A stretch of 64,000 bases of DNA from Imhoffiella purpurea (lineage in GTDB: Bacteria; Pseudomonadota; Gammaproteobacteria; Chromatiales; Chromatiaceae), in NCBI RefSeq assembly GCF_000585215.1, contig NZ_AONC01000009.1:94142-158141 (forward strand). Reading direction: 5' to 3'. The notes under the pieces were generated by a model. It saw only the letters and a list, made by a program, of their open reading frames with translations, did not search any database and was not told the origin of the DNA. Each line of letters opens with the position of its first letter. Position 1 is the first letter of the stretch. Below are positions 1-10,235 of the stretch, in pieces. The position numbers and the translations under genes are program-made.

Positions 1-633
1 GAGTCCGAGCTGCGACCGCGGCATACGGAATCGGTGGAGCGCAAGCTGGTGGCCGAGCGCGAGCTTGCCGCCATGGCCGGCGAGGACCGCGCCGCCGTCC
101 TGGCCGACGAGGCCCAGGGATTGCGGTCCGAGATCCGTTCGGCCGCCGAGCGCTACGTTCGGGTCAGGCTCGCCGCCCGCATCCTGCGCGATGAGATCGA
201 GCGCTTCCGGCGCGAGCACCGCGACCCCATCCTGGCCCGCGCCAGCCATTATTTCGCCCGGCTCACCTGCGGCGGATTCGCCGCCGTCGAAACCCACTTC
301 GACGCCTCCGACGAACCGGTGCTGGTCGGACTGCGTGCCGAGGGCGAGCGGGTCGGGGTGGGGGGCATGAGCACCGGCACCCGCGACCAGCTCTACCTGG
401 CCCTGCGGCTCGCGAGCCTGGAGCACCATCTGGAGCAGGTCGAACCCTTGCCCTTCATCGTCGACGACATCCTCATCCAATTCGACGACGCCCGCGCCAG
501 GGCGACGCTCGCCGCCTTGGCCGAGTTCTCCGCCAAGACGCAGGTGATCCTCTTCACCCATCACCAGCGGGTGCTCGAACAGGCGGCCGAGTTGGACCCC
601 CGTCAGGACCGGATCCTGGTCCACAGCCTCTAG
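1..633 (+). CDS. YhaN-like AAA family ATPase, C-terminal part (5' end outside window)
   Basis: The reading frame is open from the first base, so this is the last ~210 residues of a longer protein. It ends with features of a Rad50/SMC-like ABC-type ATPase head of the YhaN family: an Arg-rich coiled-coil exit, the signature-like stretch MSTGTRDQLYLALRLA, a Walker B-like segment PFIVDDIL, and an H-loop-like FTHH near the end. Family knowledge suggests a large DNA-associated ATPase, usually paired with a YhaO/SbcD-like nuclease. The partner and the Walker A would lie upstream of the window. A terminator follows 115 bases after the stop. Confidence 0.75.
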   Translation, partial: ESELRPRHTESVERKLVAERELAAMAGEDRAAVLADEAQGLRSEIRSAAERYVRVRLAARILRDEIERFRREHRDPILARASHYFARLTCGGFAAVETHFDASDEPVLVGLRAEGERVGVGGMSTGTRDQLYLALRLASLEHHLEQVEPLPFIVDDILIQFDDARARATLAALAEFSAKTQVILFTHHQRVLEQAAELDPRQDRILVHSL

Positions 634-745
634 CCGAAACCTTCTTGCGATGTCCGAGGAGCCGCTGACATGCCTTTCGCAAGGCATCCGACCCGATGGT
701 CGTCGACTCCGGTTCGTCCTGAGCGGGCCGTCGTCGATCGGGTCC

Positions 746-784
746 ACGAAAAAGGCCCCCGCGATCGCGGGGGCCTTTTCTTTG
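746..784. terminator. Bidirectional rho-independent terminator between convergent yhaN-like gene and ftsH
   Basis: A perfect inverted repeat occupies 750-779: A4 + GGCCCCCGC, loop GATC, then GCGGGGGCC + T4. With A-rich and T-rich flanks it can terminate both the plus-strand gene ending at 633 and ftsH ending at 814 on the minus strand. Confidence 0.9.
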
Positions 785-813
785 GGGGCTAGCGGTGGTG
801 CTTGGAGGTGGTG

Positions 814-2730
<1,917 letters not shown>

Positions 2731-2891
2731 TCTTAGGGCTATCCTCGTTGACCTGATGCGCTATATCGTGGCATGCGACGATGATGCCGCGACCTCTAGG
2801 CGATACATCAGGGCGGGGTCTAGAAATCCAACAGTGCCCAAAACGCGCGGTTTCGGGGCGATCGGGGCCTAATCGTTGTCTCGGCAAATGA

Positions 2892-3728
2892 TTGTCGGTT
2901 GATCGGAGCTTATCAGGTTTGAGAAAGGATTGGACTCTTGCTGGGGCGGCCTTGTTCCTCGTCTCATGGATTCTCATGGCGATTTGTGCTCCGCTGCTCG
3001 ATTTGAGCCCGGATCGCGTCGATCTCACGGCCATTCTGGCGCCTCCGGGCGAGCTCACCCTGCTGGGAAACGACGATCTTGGGCGGCCGGTGCTGGATCG
3101 GCTGCTGGCCGGGGCGCGGACCTCGCTGCTGGTCGGCTTCGGCGTGGTTGCGGTCAGCGCTTCGCTCGGAACCTTGATCGGCGCGCTGTCGGGATTCGTC
3201 GGCGGGTGGCTGGATCTGCTGATCGTGCGGGTTCTCGATCTCTTCATGGCCTTCCCGGGCATCCTGCTCGCGATCGCCCTGGCCGGGGTCATGGGGCCGG
3301 GTATCGAGAACGTGATCGTCGCCCTGACGGTCGTCGGCTGGGTCGGCTATGCGCGTCTGGCTCGGGCCCAGGTGCTGACCCTGGTGCATCGCGACCATGT
3401 GGCGGCGGCGCGGGCGCTGGGATGCTCGGGCGGGGCCATCCTGCTGCGCCATCTGATTCCCTTGACGATCGCCCCCTTGATGGTCGAGGCGACCTTCGCC
3501 GTCTCCGGCGTAGTGGTCGCCGAGGCCAGTCTGTCCTTTCTCGGTCTCGGCGTGCAGCCTCCGGATGCCTCCTGGGGCAACATGGTGCGCGACGGCGTGT
3601 CCTATCTGCTGGTCGCGCCGCATCTGGTGGTCGCGCCCGGTCTGGCGATCCTGTGCGTCGTGCTCTCGGTGAATCTTCTGGGGGACGCCCTGCGCGATCG
3701 GTTGGACGTGCGCTCTCGGCGTTCCTGA
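2892..3728 (+). CDS. Orphan ABC transporter permease, DppC/OppC type
   Basis: The 278-residue integral membrane protein has an N-terminal membrane segment, a short loop reading LLGNDDLGRPVLDRLLAGAR (typical of dipeptide/oligopeptide permeases), and a binding-protein-dependent transport domain of about five more helices. The EAA-like loop for the ATPase is HVAAARALGCSGGAILLRHLIP. In known systems this subunit pairs with a DppB-type permease, two ATPases and a solute-binding protein; none is adjacent here. The start is uncertain: the best-placed codon is TTG at 2892 with no clear ribosome site, and TTG at 2919 is an alternative. It is divergent from ftsH. Confidence 0.85.
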   Translation: MSVDRSLSGLRKDWTLAGAALFLVSWILMAICAPLLDLSPDRVDLTAILAPPGELTLLGNDDLGRPVLDRLLAGARTSLLVGFGVVAVSASLGTLIGALSGFVGGWLDLLIVRVLDLFMAFPGILLAIALAGVMGPGIENVIVALTVVGWVGYARLARAQVLTLVHRDHVAAARALGCSGGAILLRHLIPLTIAPLMVEATFAVSGVVVAEASLSFLGLGVQPPDASWGNMVRDGVSYLLVAPHLVVAPGLAILCVVLSVNLLGDALRDRLDVRSRRS

Positions 3729-3880
3729 TTCGGTTCGCGCCTCCTGGGCTCGCGACAGCTCTGACCCTGTGTTACAACTGGCGCCATATGATTCCTGTCC
3801 GCCTCGCTCAATGACCAGGGTTCCGACGATGCCGCCGTTCTCGCGCCCCGTTCTTCACCTCTTCGCTCGGATCCGCTGAG

Positions 3881-4957
3881 GTGTCGCTCGGTCCCATCAT
3901 GGTCGATCTCGCCGGAACGGAGTTGACGGCGGAGGATCGGGATCTGCTGCTCCATCCCGCGGTCGGCGGGGTGATCCTCTTCTCGCGCAACTACGATTCG
4001 CCCGCTCAAATCTCCCGCCTCACCTCGGACATCCATGCCCTGAGGGAACCGCGCCTCCTGGTCGGCGTCGATCAGGAGGGCGGCCGTGTGCAGAGGTTTC
4101 GGGAGGGTTTCACCCGATTGCCACCCGCGGGGCGGTTCGGCCGGCTCCATGCCTCCGATCCCGCCAAGGCACGCCGGGCCTGCGAGTCGGTCGGCTGGCT
4201 GATGGCGGCCGAGCTGCGGTCGGTCGGCGTGGATTTCAGCTTCGCCCCCGTGCTGGATCTGGATCGGGAAATCAGCCGTGTGATCGGCGACAGGGGGTTC
4301 GGCCGCGAAGTCCAGCAGGTCTGCGAGCTGGCGGCGGCCTGGGTCGAGGGTGCGCGTGGAGCGGGCATGGCCGCGGTCGGCAAGCATTTTCCCGGGCATG
4401 GGGGCGTCGGCGGCGATTCGCACCTGGAGCTGCCGACGGACGAGCGGGCATTCGCCGATCTCGAGATGGAGGATCTGGTGCCCTTCCGGCGTCTGATCGA
4501 CCGCGGCCTGGAGGCGATCATGCCGGCCCATGTCGTCTATCCGCGGATCGCGCCCGAGCCGGCCGGTTTTTCGCCGCGCTGGTTGAGGGATATCCTGCGC
4601 GGCCGTCTCGGCTTCGAGGGGGTCATCTTCAGCGACGATCTCAACATGGCGGCGGCCGGGGCGGGTGGCGATTATCCGGAGCGCGCGCGGGCCGCGGCCG
4701 AGGCGGGTTGCGATATGCTGCTCATCTGCAACAATCGCCCGGCCGCGCTCGAGATCGTCGATGCCTTCGGCGAACGTCGCGAACCGGCCTCGCATCTGCG
4801 CCTGCTGCGCATGCATGGTCGTGGCCGGGTGGATTTCTCGCAGCTGCACGAGTGCCCCGAGTGGCAGCGCGCGCTGCGCTACGTGGCCGAGCTGGAGGAG
4901 CTCGAGACGCTCTCGCTCGGTCTGAACGACCCTACAGATCCGGAGAACGCGGGATGA
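3881..4957 (+). CDS. nagZ: Beta-N-acetylhexosaminidase NagZ (peptidoglycan recycling)
   Basis: A 358-residue cytoplasmic glycoside hydrolase family 3 enzyme that removes N-acetylglucosamine from recycled muropeptides. The catalytic loop KHFPGHG-x4-DSH (168-181) supplies the His/Asp acid-base pair, and SDDL near 251-254 carries the nucleophile Asp. GVDQEGGRVQR (62-72) is a conserved substrate-site segment. The start is GTG, which gives the usual family N-terminus 'GPIMVDLAG'. Its stop overlaps the ATG of the phosphoribosyltransferase by four bases, so the two are cotranscribed and probably translationally coupled. NagZ and the methylthioinosine phosphorylase downstream are also neighbours in Pseudomonas. 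Confidence 0.95.
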   Translation: MSLGPIMVDLAGTELTAEDRDLLLHPAVGGVILFSRNYDSPAQISRLTSDIHALREPRLLVGVDQEGGRVQRFREGFTRLPPAGRFGRLHASDPAKARRACESVGWLMAAELRSVGVDFSFAPVLDLDREISRVIGDRGFGREVQQVCELAAAWVEGARGAGMAAVGKHFPGHGGVGGDSHLELPTDERAFADLEMEDLVPFRRLIDRGLEAIMPAHVVYPRIAPEPAGFSPRWLRDILRGRLGFEGVIFSDDLNMAAAGAGGDYPERARAAAEAGCDMLLICNNRPAALEIVDAFGERREPASHLRLLRMHGRGRVDFSQLHECPEWQRALRYVAELEELETLSLGLNDPTDPENAG

Positions 4958-5505
4958 AGCTCGATTCGCAAGACTATGCCGCCATCGCCGGCCGCGCCGA
5001 ATGTCTGGTGACGGCCGACGAGATGGAGGCGGCCCTCGATCGCATGGCGGCGGAGATCACGGAGCGGTTGGCGGGGAAGGATCCGCTGGTGTTGTGCGTC
5101 ATGACCGGGGCCGTCATCGTGGCCGGTCTCCTGCTGCCTCGGCTCAATTTCCAGCTCCGACTCGACTACATCCATGCCAGCCGTTATCAGGGTACGACCA
5201 GCGGGGGCGAGATGGCCTGGCGCTACCGTCCGTCGGATGCGATTCGCGGCGAGCACGTGCTGGTGCTGGACGACATCCTCGACGAGGGGATCACCGTCGA
5301 CCAGGTCGTGCGCGCCTGCCGCGAGGACGGCGCGGCCAGCGTCCATTCGGCCGTCCTGGTCGAGAAGATCCGTCCGCACCAGTGCGAGGTCGATGTGGTC
5401 GGCGTCAAGGTTCCGGACCGTTATCTCTACGGCTATGGGCTCGATTACAAGAATTATTTCCGCAATGCCCCGGGGATCTATGCGGTTGCCGATCAGGATA
5501 TGTAG
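4954..5505 (+). CDS. hpt: Hypoxanthine-guanine phosphoribosyltransferase
   Basis: A 183-residue purine salvage enzyme converting hypoxanthine or guanine plus PRPP to IMP or GMP in the cytoplasm. The PRPP-binding loop VLVLDDILDEGIT lies around residues 101-113, and VLCVMTGAVIVAG near residue 46 is the first phosphate-binding loop. The ATG overlaps the nagZ TGA (ATGA). Hypoxanthine made by the methylthioinosine phosphorylase at 6283 would be its substrate, which fits the local grouping. Pseudomonas-type members of this family are annotated as hypoxanthine-guanine phosphoribosyltransferase. Confidence 0.92.
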   Translation: MKLDSQDYAAIAGRAECLVTADEMEAALDRMAAEITERLAGKDPLVLCVMTGAVIVAGLLLPRLNFQLRLDYIHASRYQGTTSGGEMAWRYRPSDAIRGEHVLVLDDILDEGITVDQVVRACREDGAASVHSAVLVEKIRPHQCEVDVVGVKVPDRYLYGYGLDYKNYFRNAPGIYAVADQDM

Positions 5506-5558
5506 TCTCCGGGCGCGTCCGCTCTATTTGTCAAAATATCAATATAATTAAAGGCTTT

Positions 5559-5601
5559 TTGACTATTTTGCGTCTTTGGTATACATCCTCCGGGGAGGAT
5601 G
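5559..5601 (+). promoter_or_regulatory. Putative promoter with palindromic operator upstream of hemerythrin-like gene
   Basis: The stretch 5521-5585 is unusually AT-rich for this window. A TTGACT box (5559-5564) and TATACA (5580-5585) could be -35/-10 elements, although the 15-base spacer is short. Immediately downstream is the palindrome CATCCTCC-GG-GGAGGATG (5584-5601), placed where a repressor could sit over the start of transcription. A further GCGGCTC/GAGCCGC inverted pair lies at 5601-5622. Confidence 0.4.
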
Positions 5602-5706
5602 CGGCTCCCATCGCAGAGCCGCCCCAGCGTCGGCCGCGTCGCCCCGTCTCCATGGCGTGGGCGCTATAGCGGCCTTTTCATATTGCCGCCATAACCCGGA
5701 GCGAGA

Positions 5707-6165
5707 ATGTCCACGACGACCCTGGAGACTTACCGCAATACGCATGCCGAGCTGCGTCAGATGATCGAAGATCTCAATGCGATCATGACGCCGGAGATGC
5801 TGAAGATACGACCCAATGCCAAGACGGCCTACGAGCTGCTTTGCGATCTGGGGATGAAGGTGCGGGCGCACCTCTCCGACGAGGACCGCTCGCTCTATCC
5901 GACCCTGCTGATTCACGAGGATCCCAGGGTCAAGTCGATCGCCTGGGGATTCATCAGTGGCGAGAAGCCGCTGCGCAAGCTGTTCGACGACTATCACAAG
6001 CGCTGGCTGAAGAATTGCGACTTCAATTTCTCCGATGAATTCATGGCCGAGACGCGCGAGGTCTTCGAGATGGTCGCCAGTCGTATCGACCGCGAGGAGC
6101 AGGTGCTGCTTCCGAAGCTGGTCGAGATCGGTGTGTTTCAGGAGGCCGCTCGACCCGGCTCGTAA
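5707..6165 (+). CDS. Hemerythrin-like HHE cation-binding protein
   Basis: A 152-residue soluble four-helix protein. Histidines and acidic residues are spaced as in the HHE domain: TYRNTHAELRQMIEDL at the start, KVRAHLSDEDRSLYPTLL near 50-67, FDDYHKRW near 95-102, and REEQVLLPKLVEIG near 135-148. Such domains bind a di-iron site and sense or carry O2 or NO. There is no attached output domain, so it may act as an oxygen or nitric oxide scavenger or iron protein. The ATG has an upstream GAGCGAGA ribosome-site-like sequence. It is probably monocistronic, with its own promoter region upstream. Confidence 0.8.
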   Translation: MSTTTLETYRNTHAELRQMIEDLNAIMTPEMLKIRPNAKTAYELLCDLGMKVRAHLSDEDRSLYPTLLIHEDPRVKSIAWGFISGEKPLRKLFDDYHKRWLKNCDFNFSDEFMAETREVFEMVASRIDREEQVLLPKLVEIGVFQEAARPGS

Positions 6166-6282
6166 AGCGACTAAGGTTCGATTTTCCAAGCCGATTGTCG
6201 GCCGGCGCCGATCGTGGCGCGGGTTTGGCAACCCGTGCGCTCTCCGGTAGACTTGCGTGTCTTTATCGGTCGTGGTGGGCGC

Positions 6283-7023
6283 ATGTCTCTTCTCGCTATC
6301 ATCGGGGGCTCGGGTTTTTCCGGGCTGTCATCTCTCGCGGTTACGGAGTCTCGGTCGGTGGATACGCCGTACGGCGAGACCTCCGCCCCGGTGGCCCGTG
6401 GTCGCTTGGGGGATTCCGAGGTCCTGTTTCTGCCCCGGCATGGGGCGTCCCACCATCTTCCGCCTCACCGCATCAATTATCGCGCCAATCTCTGGGCGCT
6501 TAAACACTGTGGTGCCGAGCGCGTGGTCGCCTTGGCCGCGGTCGGCGGGATCACGGAACGCTTCGGTCCCGCCGTGCTGTCGGTGCCGGATCAGATCGTC
6601 GACTATACCTACGGTCGCGAACATACCCTGTACGACGGGACCGCTGGCGGCGTGGAGCATATCGATGTCACCGAGCCCTACTGCGGGGCGCTGAGGCAGT
6701 CTCTGATTCGGGCGTGCGAGCAGGTTGGCTGCGAGGTCGTGGCGGGCGGGACCTATGGTGCGACCCAGGGGCCGCGGCTGGAGACGGCAGCAGAAATAAG
6801 ACGATACGAACGCGATGGCTGCGACATGGTCGGCATGACCGGCATGCCTGAAGCGGCGCTTGCGCGGGAGCTGGGCTTGTGCTATGCGAGTTTCGCGTTC
6901 GTCGTCAACTGGGCCGCCGGTAAGAGCGGCACCGTCATTACCATGAAGGAGATCGAGGACAACGTGACCCTGTGCTCCGAACGGATTCTGCAGATTCTGC
7001 TGGCGCTGGCGGCGTGTCGCTGA
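6283..7023 (+). CDS. S-methyl-5'-thioinosine phosphorylase (MTAP/PNP family)
   Basis: A 246-residue nucleoside phosphorylase. IIGGSGFSGL (5-14) is the phosphate-binding loop, PRHGASHHLPPHRINYRANLWAL the sugar/phosphate segment, and GATQGPRLETAAEI the PNP/MTAP signature. The base-binding loop reads FVVNWAAGKSG, with Asn where adenosine-specific MTAPs carry Asp. This points to a 6-oxopurine substrate, as in the Pseudomonas aeruginosa methylthioinosine phosphorylase PA3004. It would release hypoxanthine for the Hpt at 4954 and 5-methylthioribose-1-phosphate for methionine salvage. The start at 6283 matches the family; an in-frame extension to 6214 lacks homology. Confidence 0.87.
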   Translation: MSLLAIIGGSGFSGLSSLAVTESRSVDTPYGETSAPVARGRLGDSEVLFLPRHGASHHLPPHRINYRANLWALKHCGAERVVALAAVGGITERFGPAVLSVPDQIVDYTYGREHTLYDGTAGGVEHIDVTEPYCGALRQSLIRACEQVGCEVVAGGTYGATQGPRLETAAEIRRYERDGCDMVGMTGMPEAALARELGLCYASFAFVVNWAAGKSGTVITMKEIEDNVTLCSERILQILLALAACR

Positions 7024-7124
7024 TCGGCCGGGCAGTTCAGGACTCGATGGGTCATCGGCGCGTTGAACGGTTCATTTCTATAAGCAGGTTCAATTTTCAA
7101 GCAAGCTCTTGAGGAGTATTCATC

Positions 7125-7868
7125 ATGGCTAATGCGGACAACGCGGCCCCTCGTTCGTCGCTGGGCTGGCTATCCAGGCTCGTGCTCTGGGGGGTGGTCA
7201 TCGCCTTCGGCTATCTCTATCTAAGCTCGATCGACCGTGAGGCGGGTACGCCGACCACCGAGGCATTCATGGATTCGCTCGCGAAGCTGAGCCCGATCCC
7301 AATCAATGTCCTGCCCGACTCCTCGCATGACGCGACTGCGTCCGCTGCGGCGGCTGGAACCTCGAAGTCCGCGGCCGACGAGCCCAAGGCTGCATCCGTG
7401 AGTTCGGCTGATCGGGAACCGGTTCGAGAGACCGAATCCTCGGTCTTCGCCGACTCCTTGATCCGTCAGCACCCAGCCGCCGCCCCGACCGCTCCGCAGC
7501 ACGCGCCTCAGGCTGCCGTCCCCGCTCCGGTGGCTGCCGTGCCGCCATCCATGCCTCGTGCCGTCCCTGCGCCGTCTTCGGCCGCTGCGGCTCTTGAGCC
7601 CCAGGCTCCGGTTGCCGATCCCGCTCCCGCTGCGGCCGCTTCTCAGGCGTCCCCGCGCTCGATGCCTCCTGCGGCCCGCTATGACTGGGAGGCCATCGAG
7701 AAACAGCGTGCCGAGGTCATGGCTCAGTACGAGGCGATGCGCCGCGAGGCGGACGAGCGCATGCGTCAGCAGTGGGAGCAGATGCGGACCTATGCGCCGG
7801 CCGCTCCTTACGGCTATCCGGGCTACACGCCAGTCTATCCGCCTGGCGCATACGCTCCCGTGCGCTGA
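7125..7868 (+). CDS. Pro/Ala-rich single-pass membrane protein, function unknown
   Basis: A 247-residue protein I do not recognise. A good ribosome site (GAGGAG) precedes the ATG. One membrane segment spans about residues 17-37. A long disordered Ala/Pro/Ser-rich stretch (about 60-185) follows, then a charged helical segment of about 40 residues (WEAIEKQRAEVMAQYEAMRR and onward), and a C-terminus rich in Pro, Tyr and Gly. The topology suggests an inner-membrane anchor with an extended periplasmic arm ending in a coiled coil. There is no catalytic motif. It stands alone between the phosphorylase gene and the rimP leader. Confidence 0.7.
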   Translation: MANADNAAPRSSLGWLSRLVLWGVVIAFGYLYLSSIDREAGTPTTEAFMDSLAKLSPIPINVLPDSSHDATASAAAAGTSKSAADEPKAASVSSADREPVRETESSVFADSLIRQHPAAAPTAPQHAPQAAVPAPVAAVPPSMPRAVPAPSSAAAALEPQAPVADPAPAAAASQASPRSMPPAARYDWEAIEKQRAEVMAQYEAMRREADERMRQQWEQMRTYAPAAPYGYPGYTPVYPPGAYAPVR

Positions 7869-7996
7869 TTTTCCGTTTTCGGGCGGCGGGCTCGTGCTCG
7901 GGCCTGTCCGCCAGGAGCCCCGTCGGTGCTGCTCCGTGTCTGGCGCCAGGAGACGGTTCGCCGCCCCTGGCGCTGGATTCTCGTGTACTTGCGGTG

Positions 7997-8025
7997 TTGC
8001 AGTGAGAGGGGAGCTCGGATATACT
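7997..8025 (+). promoter_or_regulatory. Strong sigma-70 promoter for the rimP-nusA-infB operon
   Basis: A TTGCAG -35 box (7997-8002) and a TATACT -10 box (8020-8025) are separated by exactly 17 bases. Transcription would start near 8032, about 160 bases upstream of rimP, placing both leader hairpins inside the transcript. Confidence 0.75.
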
Positions 8026-8076
8026 TTCAACGCTTAAAGAGGAGGCAGAGAAAGAGATATCACGCTCGCCGTCCAT

Positions 8077-8100
8077 GAGGCCCCGTCACGGGGTTTTTTT
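8077..8100 (+). terminator. Leader terminator/attenuator hairpin 1 upstream of rimP
   Basis: Stem CCCCG-TCA-CGGGG (8081-8093) is followed by seven T residues (8094-8100). It lies only about 65 bases downstream of the predicted transcription start, so it either ends a very short RNA or acts as an attenuator for the operon. Confidence 0.75.
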
Positions 8101-8151
8101 GTCGCTCGCGAATCGCGGTCGCTGGGTCTGGGCCGCCGTGAGGCGCTTCAG

Positions 8152-8176
8152 AGGTTGGGCCGATGGCCCAATTTTT
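8152..8176 (+). terminator. Leader terminator/attenuator hairpin 2 upstream of rimP
   Basis: Stem TTGGGCC-GAT-GGCCCAA (8155-8171) is followed by TTTTT (8172-8176), ending about 20 bases before the rimP start. A GC-rich hairpin with a U-run just before rimP is a recurring feature of gammaproteobacterial rimP-nusA operons, where it is thought to be read through and sensed by NusA. Confidence 0.7.
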
Positions 8177-8194
8177 GTTTCTATGGGGCGGATC

Positions 8195-8653
8195 ATGCAA
8201 CCTGCAGACAGTCATCTCACCACGCTGGCGCGTGGGGTCGTCGAATCCATGGGGTTCGAGCTCGTCGGAGTGGAGTTCTTTCAGCGCGGAACCGCTGGTG
8301 CGACGCTGAGAGTCTATATTGATCACGAACGCGGCATCACGCTCGACGATTGCACTGCGGTGAGTCATCAGCTGAGTGGCGTACTGGATGTAGAGGATCC
8401 CTTGCCGGGGCATTACGACCTCGAGATCTCCTCGCCCGGATTGGACCGGCCCCTGGTGTTCTCCGAGCACTTCGCGCGCTTCGCGGGTCACCGGATCCGA
8501 ATTCGGTTGGCCGAAAAGCTCGAGGGGCGGCGCAAGCTGGATGGGCTCCTTCAGGGTTGCGAGGACGGCTTGGTGGTTCTGGAGTCCGAAGGCCGTCGTT
8601 GGGAGGTTCCGTTCGAGTCGATCGAATCCGCGCGCTTGGTGCCCGAATTTTGA
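8195..8653 (+). CDS. rimP: Ribosome maturation factor RimP
   Basis: A 152-residue cytoplasmic factor for 30S subunit assembly. The N-terminal alpha/beta domain includes [13 protein letters not shown] and [16 protein letters not shown]. The motif [14 protein letters not shown] is the family's most conserved block, and an SH3-like C-terminal domain follows. ATG 8195 follows a purine-rich GGGGCGG site and gives the standard length; ATG 8183 is an alternative only four codons longer. It is the first gene of the rimP-nusA-infB-rbfA-truB operon. Confidence 0.95.
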   Translation: MQPADSHLTTLARGVVESMGFELVGVEFFQRGTAGATLRVYIDHERGITLDDCTAVSHQLSGVLDVEDPLPGHYDLEISSPGLDRPLVFSEHFARFAGHRIRIRLAEKLEGRRKLDGLLQGCEDGLVVLESEGRRWEVPFESIESARLVPEF

Positions 8654-8714
8654 GGGCGACCGATCTTCCTCGGATGCTTCCGGGTCGCATGTTCTAGAGT
8701 TGGATATAGGTGGA

Positions 8715-10217
8715 ATGAGTAAAGAGATCTTACTGGTCGTTGAGGCCGTTTCCAACGAGAAGGACGTCCCCGAATCCGTGATCTTCGAAGCGATCGAGGC
8801 CGCCCTGGCATCGGCGACCCGTAAGAAGCACGGTGGCGAGATCGATGCGCGCGTCGTCATCGACCGCAAAACCGGGGACTATCGTACCTATCGTCGCTGG
8901 GAAATCGTTCCGGACCCCGAGCAAGGGGTGCTGGAGGCGCCTGCGCGTCAAATCACTCAGTCCGCCGCCGAGATTCTCGAGCCGACCCTGGGGCTCGGCG
9001 ATTTCATCGAGGAAGAGATCGAGTCCGAGCTGTTCGGCCGTATCGCGGCCCAGACGGCCAAGCAGGTCATCGTTCAGAAGGTGCGCGATGCCGAGCGCGC
9101 CAAGATCGTCTCCGCCTTCGCCGAACGCAAGGGCCAGCTCGTCACGGGGATCGTCAAGAAGGCCGAGCGCGGCACCATTCTGCTCGATCTGGGCAACAAC
9201 GCCGAGGCGCTGGTGCCGCGCGACCATGTCATCCCGCGCGAGTCGGTGCGTCCCGGAGATCGTCTGCGCGGCTATCTCTACGACGTGCGCTCCGAGTCCA
9301 AGGGGCCCCAGCTGTTCGTCAGCCGGACCGCCCCCGAACTCCTCATCGAGCTCTTCAAGCTGGAGGTTCCCGAGGTCGGCGAGGGCTTGATTCAGATCCT
9401 CGGCGCGGCGCGCGATCCCGGCTCGCGGGCGAAGATCGCCGTGAGAACCGCCGATCCCCGCATCGATCCGGTCGGGGCCTGCGTCGGTATGCGCGGCTCT
9501 CGCGTCCAGGCGGTCTCCAACGAGCTCAACGGCGAGCGCGTCGACATCATCCTGTGGGATGAGAATCCGGCTCAGTTCGTCATCAACGCCATGTCGCCCG
9601 CCGATGTCGTCTCCATCGTGATCGACGAGGACGCGCGCAGCATGGACGTTGCCGTCAAGGAAGAGAATCTCGCCCAGGCCATCGGGCGCTTCGGCCAGAA
9701 CGTGCGTCTCGCCACCCAGCTCAGCGGCTGGGAGCTCAACGTCATGAACGAGAAGGATGCGGCTGCCAAGAGCGAGCAGGAGGCCCGCCGCTCGGTGCAG
9801 TCTTTCATGGATCAGCTCGGCGTCGACGAGAATCTGGCGACTCTGCTGGTCGAGGAGGGCTTCTCGAGCGTCGACGAGGTGGCCTATGTTCCGCTCGCCG
9901 AGATGCAGGCGATCGACGAGTTCGATGACGAGACCATCGAAATGTTGCGCGAGCGCGCAAAAGACGTCCTGTTGACTCGCGCCATCGCCTCGGAGGAGGG
10001 CGACACCCCGCAAGCCGTGGGTGACCTTCTCTCGCTCGAGGGGATGGACGAAGATCTTGCCGACGCGCTGGCAGCCCGAGGTGTCGCCACCCTGGATGAT
10101 CTCGCCGAGCAGTCGGTTGATGAGCTCATGGAAATCGAGGGGATGGACGAAGAGCGGGCGGCGCGCTTGATCATGAAGGCACGCGAACCCTGGTTCGTGG
10201 ATGCCCCAGAGGAATAG
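8715..10217 (+). CDS. nusA: Transcription termination/antitermination factor NusA
   Basis: A 500-residue RNA-polymerase-binding protein with an N-terminal polymerase domain ([16 protein letters not shown] onward), an S1 domain around 135-200, two KH domains around 200-345 ([20 protein letters not shown]), and two C-terminal acidic repeats beginning near residues 365 and 440. The repeats are marked by paired helix-hairpin-helix phrases such as [24 protein letters not shown]. This is the long E. coli-type architecture. The start codon follows AGGTGGA, 62 bases after rimP. Confidence 0.97.
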   Translation: MSKEILLVVEAVSNEKDVPESVIFEAIEAALASATRKKHGGEIDARVVIDRKTGDYRTYRRWEIVPDPEQGVLEAPARQITQSAAEILEPTLGLGDFIEEEIESELFGRIAAQTAKQVIVQKVRDAERAKIVSAFAERKGQLVTGIVKKAERGTILLDLGNNAEALVPRDHVIPRESVRPGDRLRGYLYDVRSESKGPQLFVSRTAPELLIELFKLEVPEVGEGLIQILGAARDPGSRAKIAVRTADPRIDPVGACVGMRGSRVQAVSNELNGERVDIILWDENPAQFVINAMSPADVVSIVIDEDARSMDVAVKEENLAQAIGRFGQNVRLATQLSGWELNVMNEKDAAAKSEQEARRSVQSFMDQLGVDENLATLLVEEGFSSVDEVAYVPLAEMQAIDEFDDETIEMLRERAKDVLLTRAIASEEGDTPQAVGDLLSLEGMDEDLADALAARGVATLDDLAEQSVDELMEIEGMDEERAARLIMKAREPWFVDAPEE

Positions 10218-10235
10218 AGGTATAAAGGTCAGTCC

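Noticed and set aside
5528..5542. FNR/Anr-like box TTGTC-AAAAT-ATCAA upstream of the hemerythrin-like gene
   Set aside because: The half-site spacing is five rather than four bases and the left half deviates from TTGAT, so it does not meet the consensus.
7869..8080. Possible tRNA gene before rimP, as in E. coli (metY-rimP)
   Set aside because: No T-loop GGTTCGANTCC-like sequence or acceptor stem could be found.
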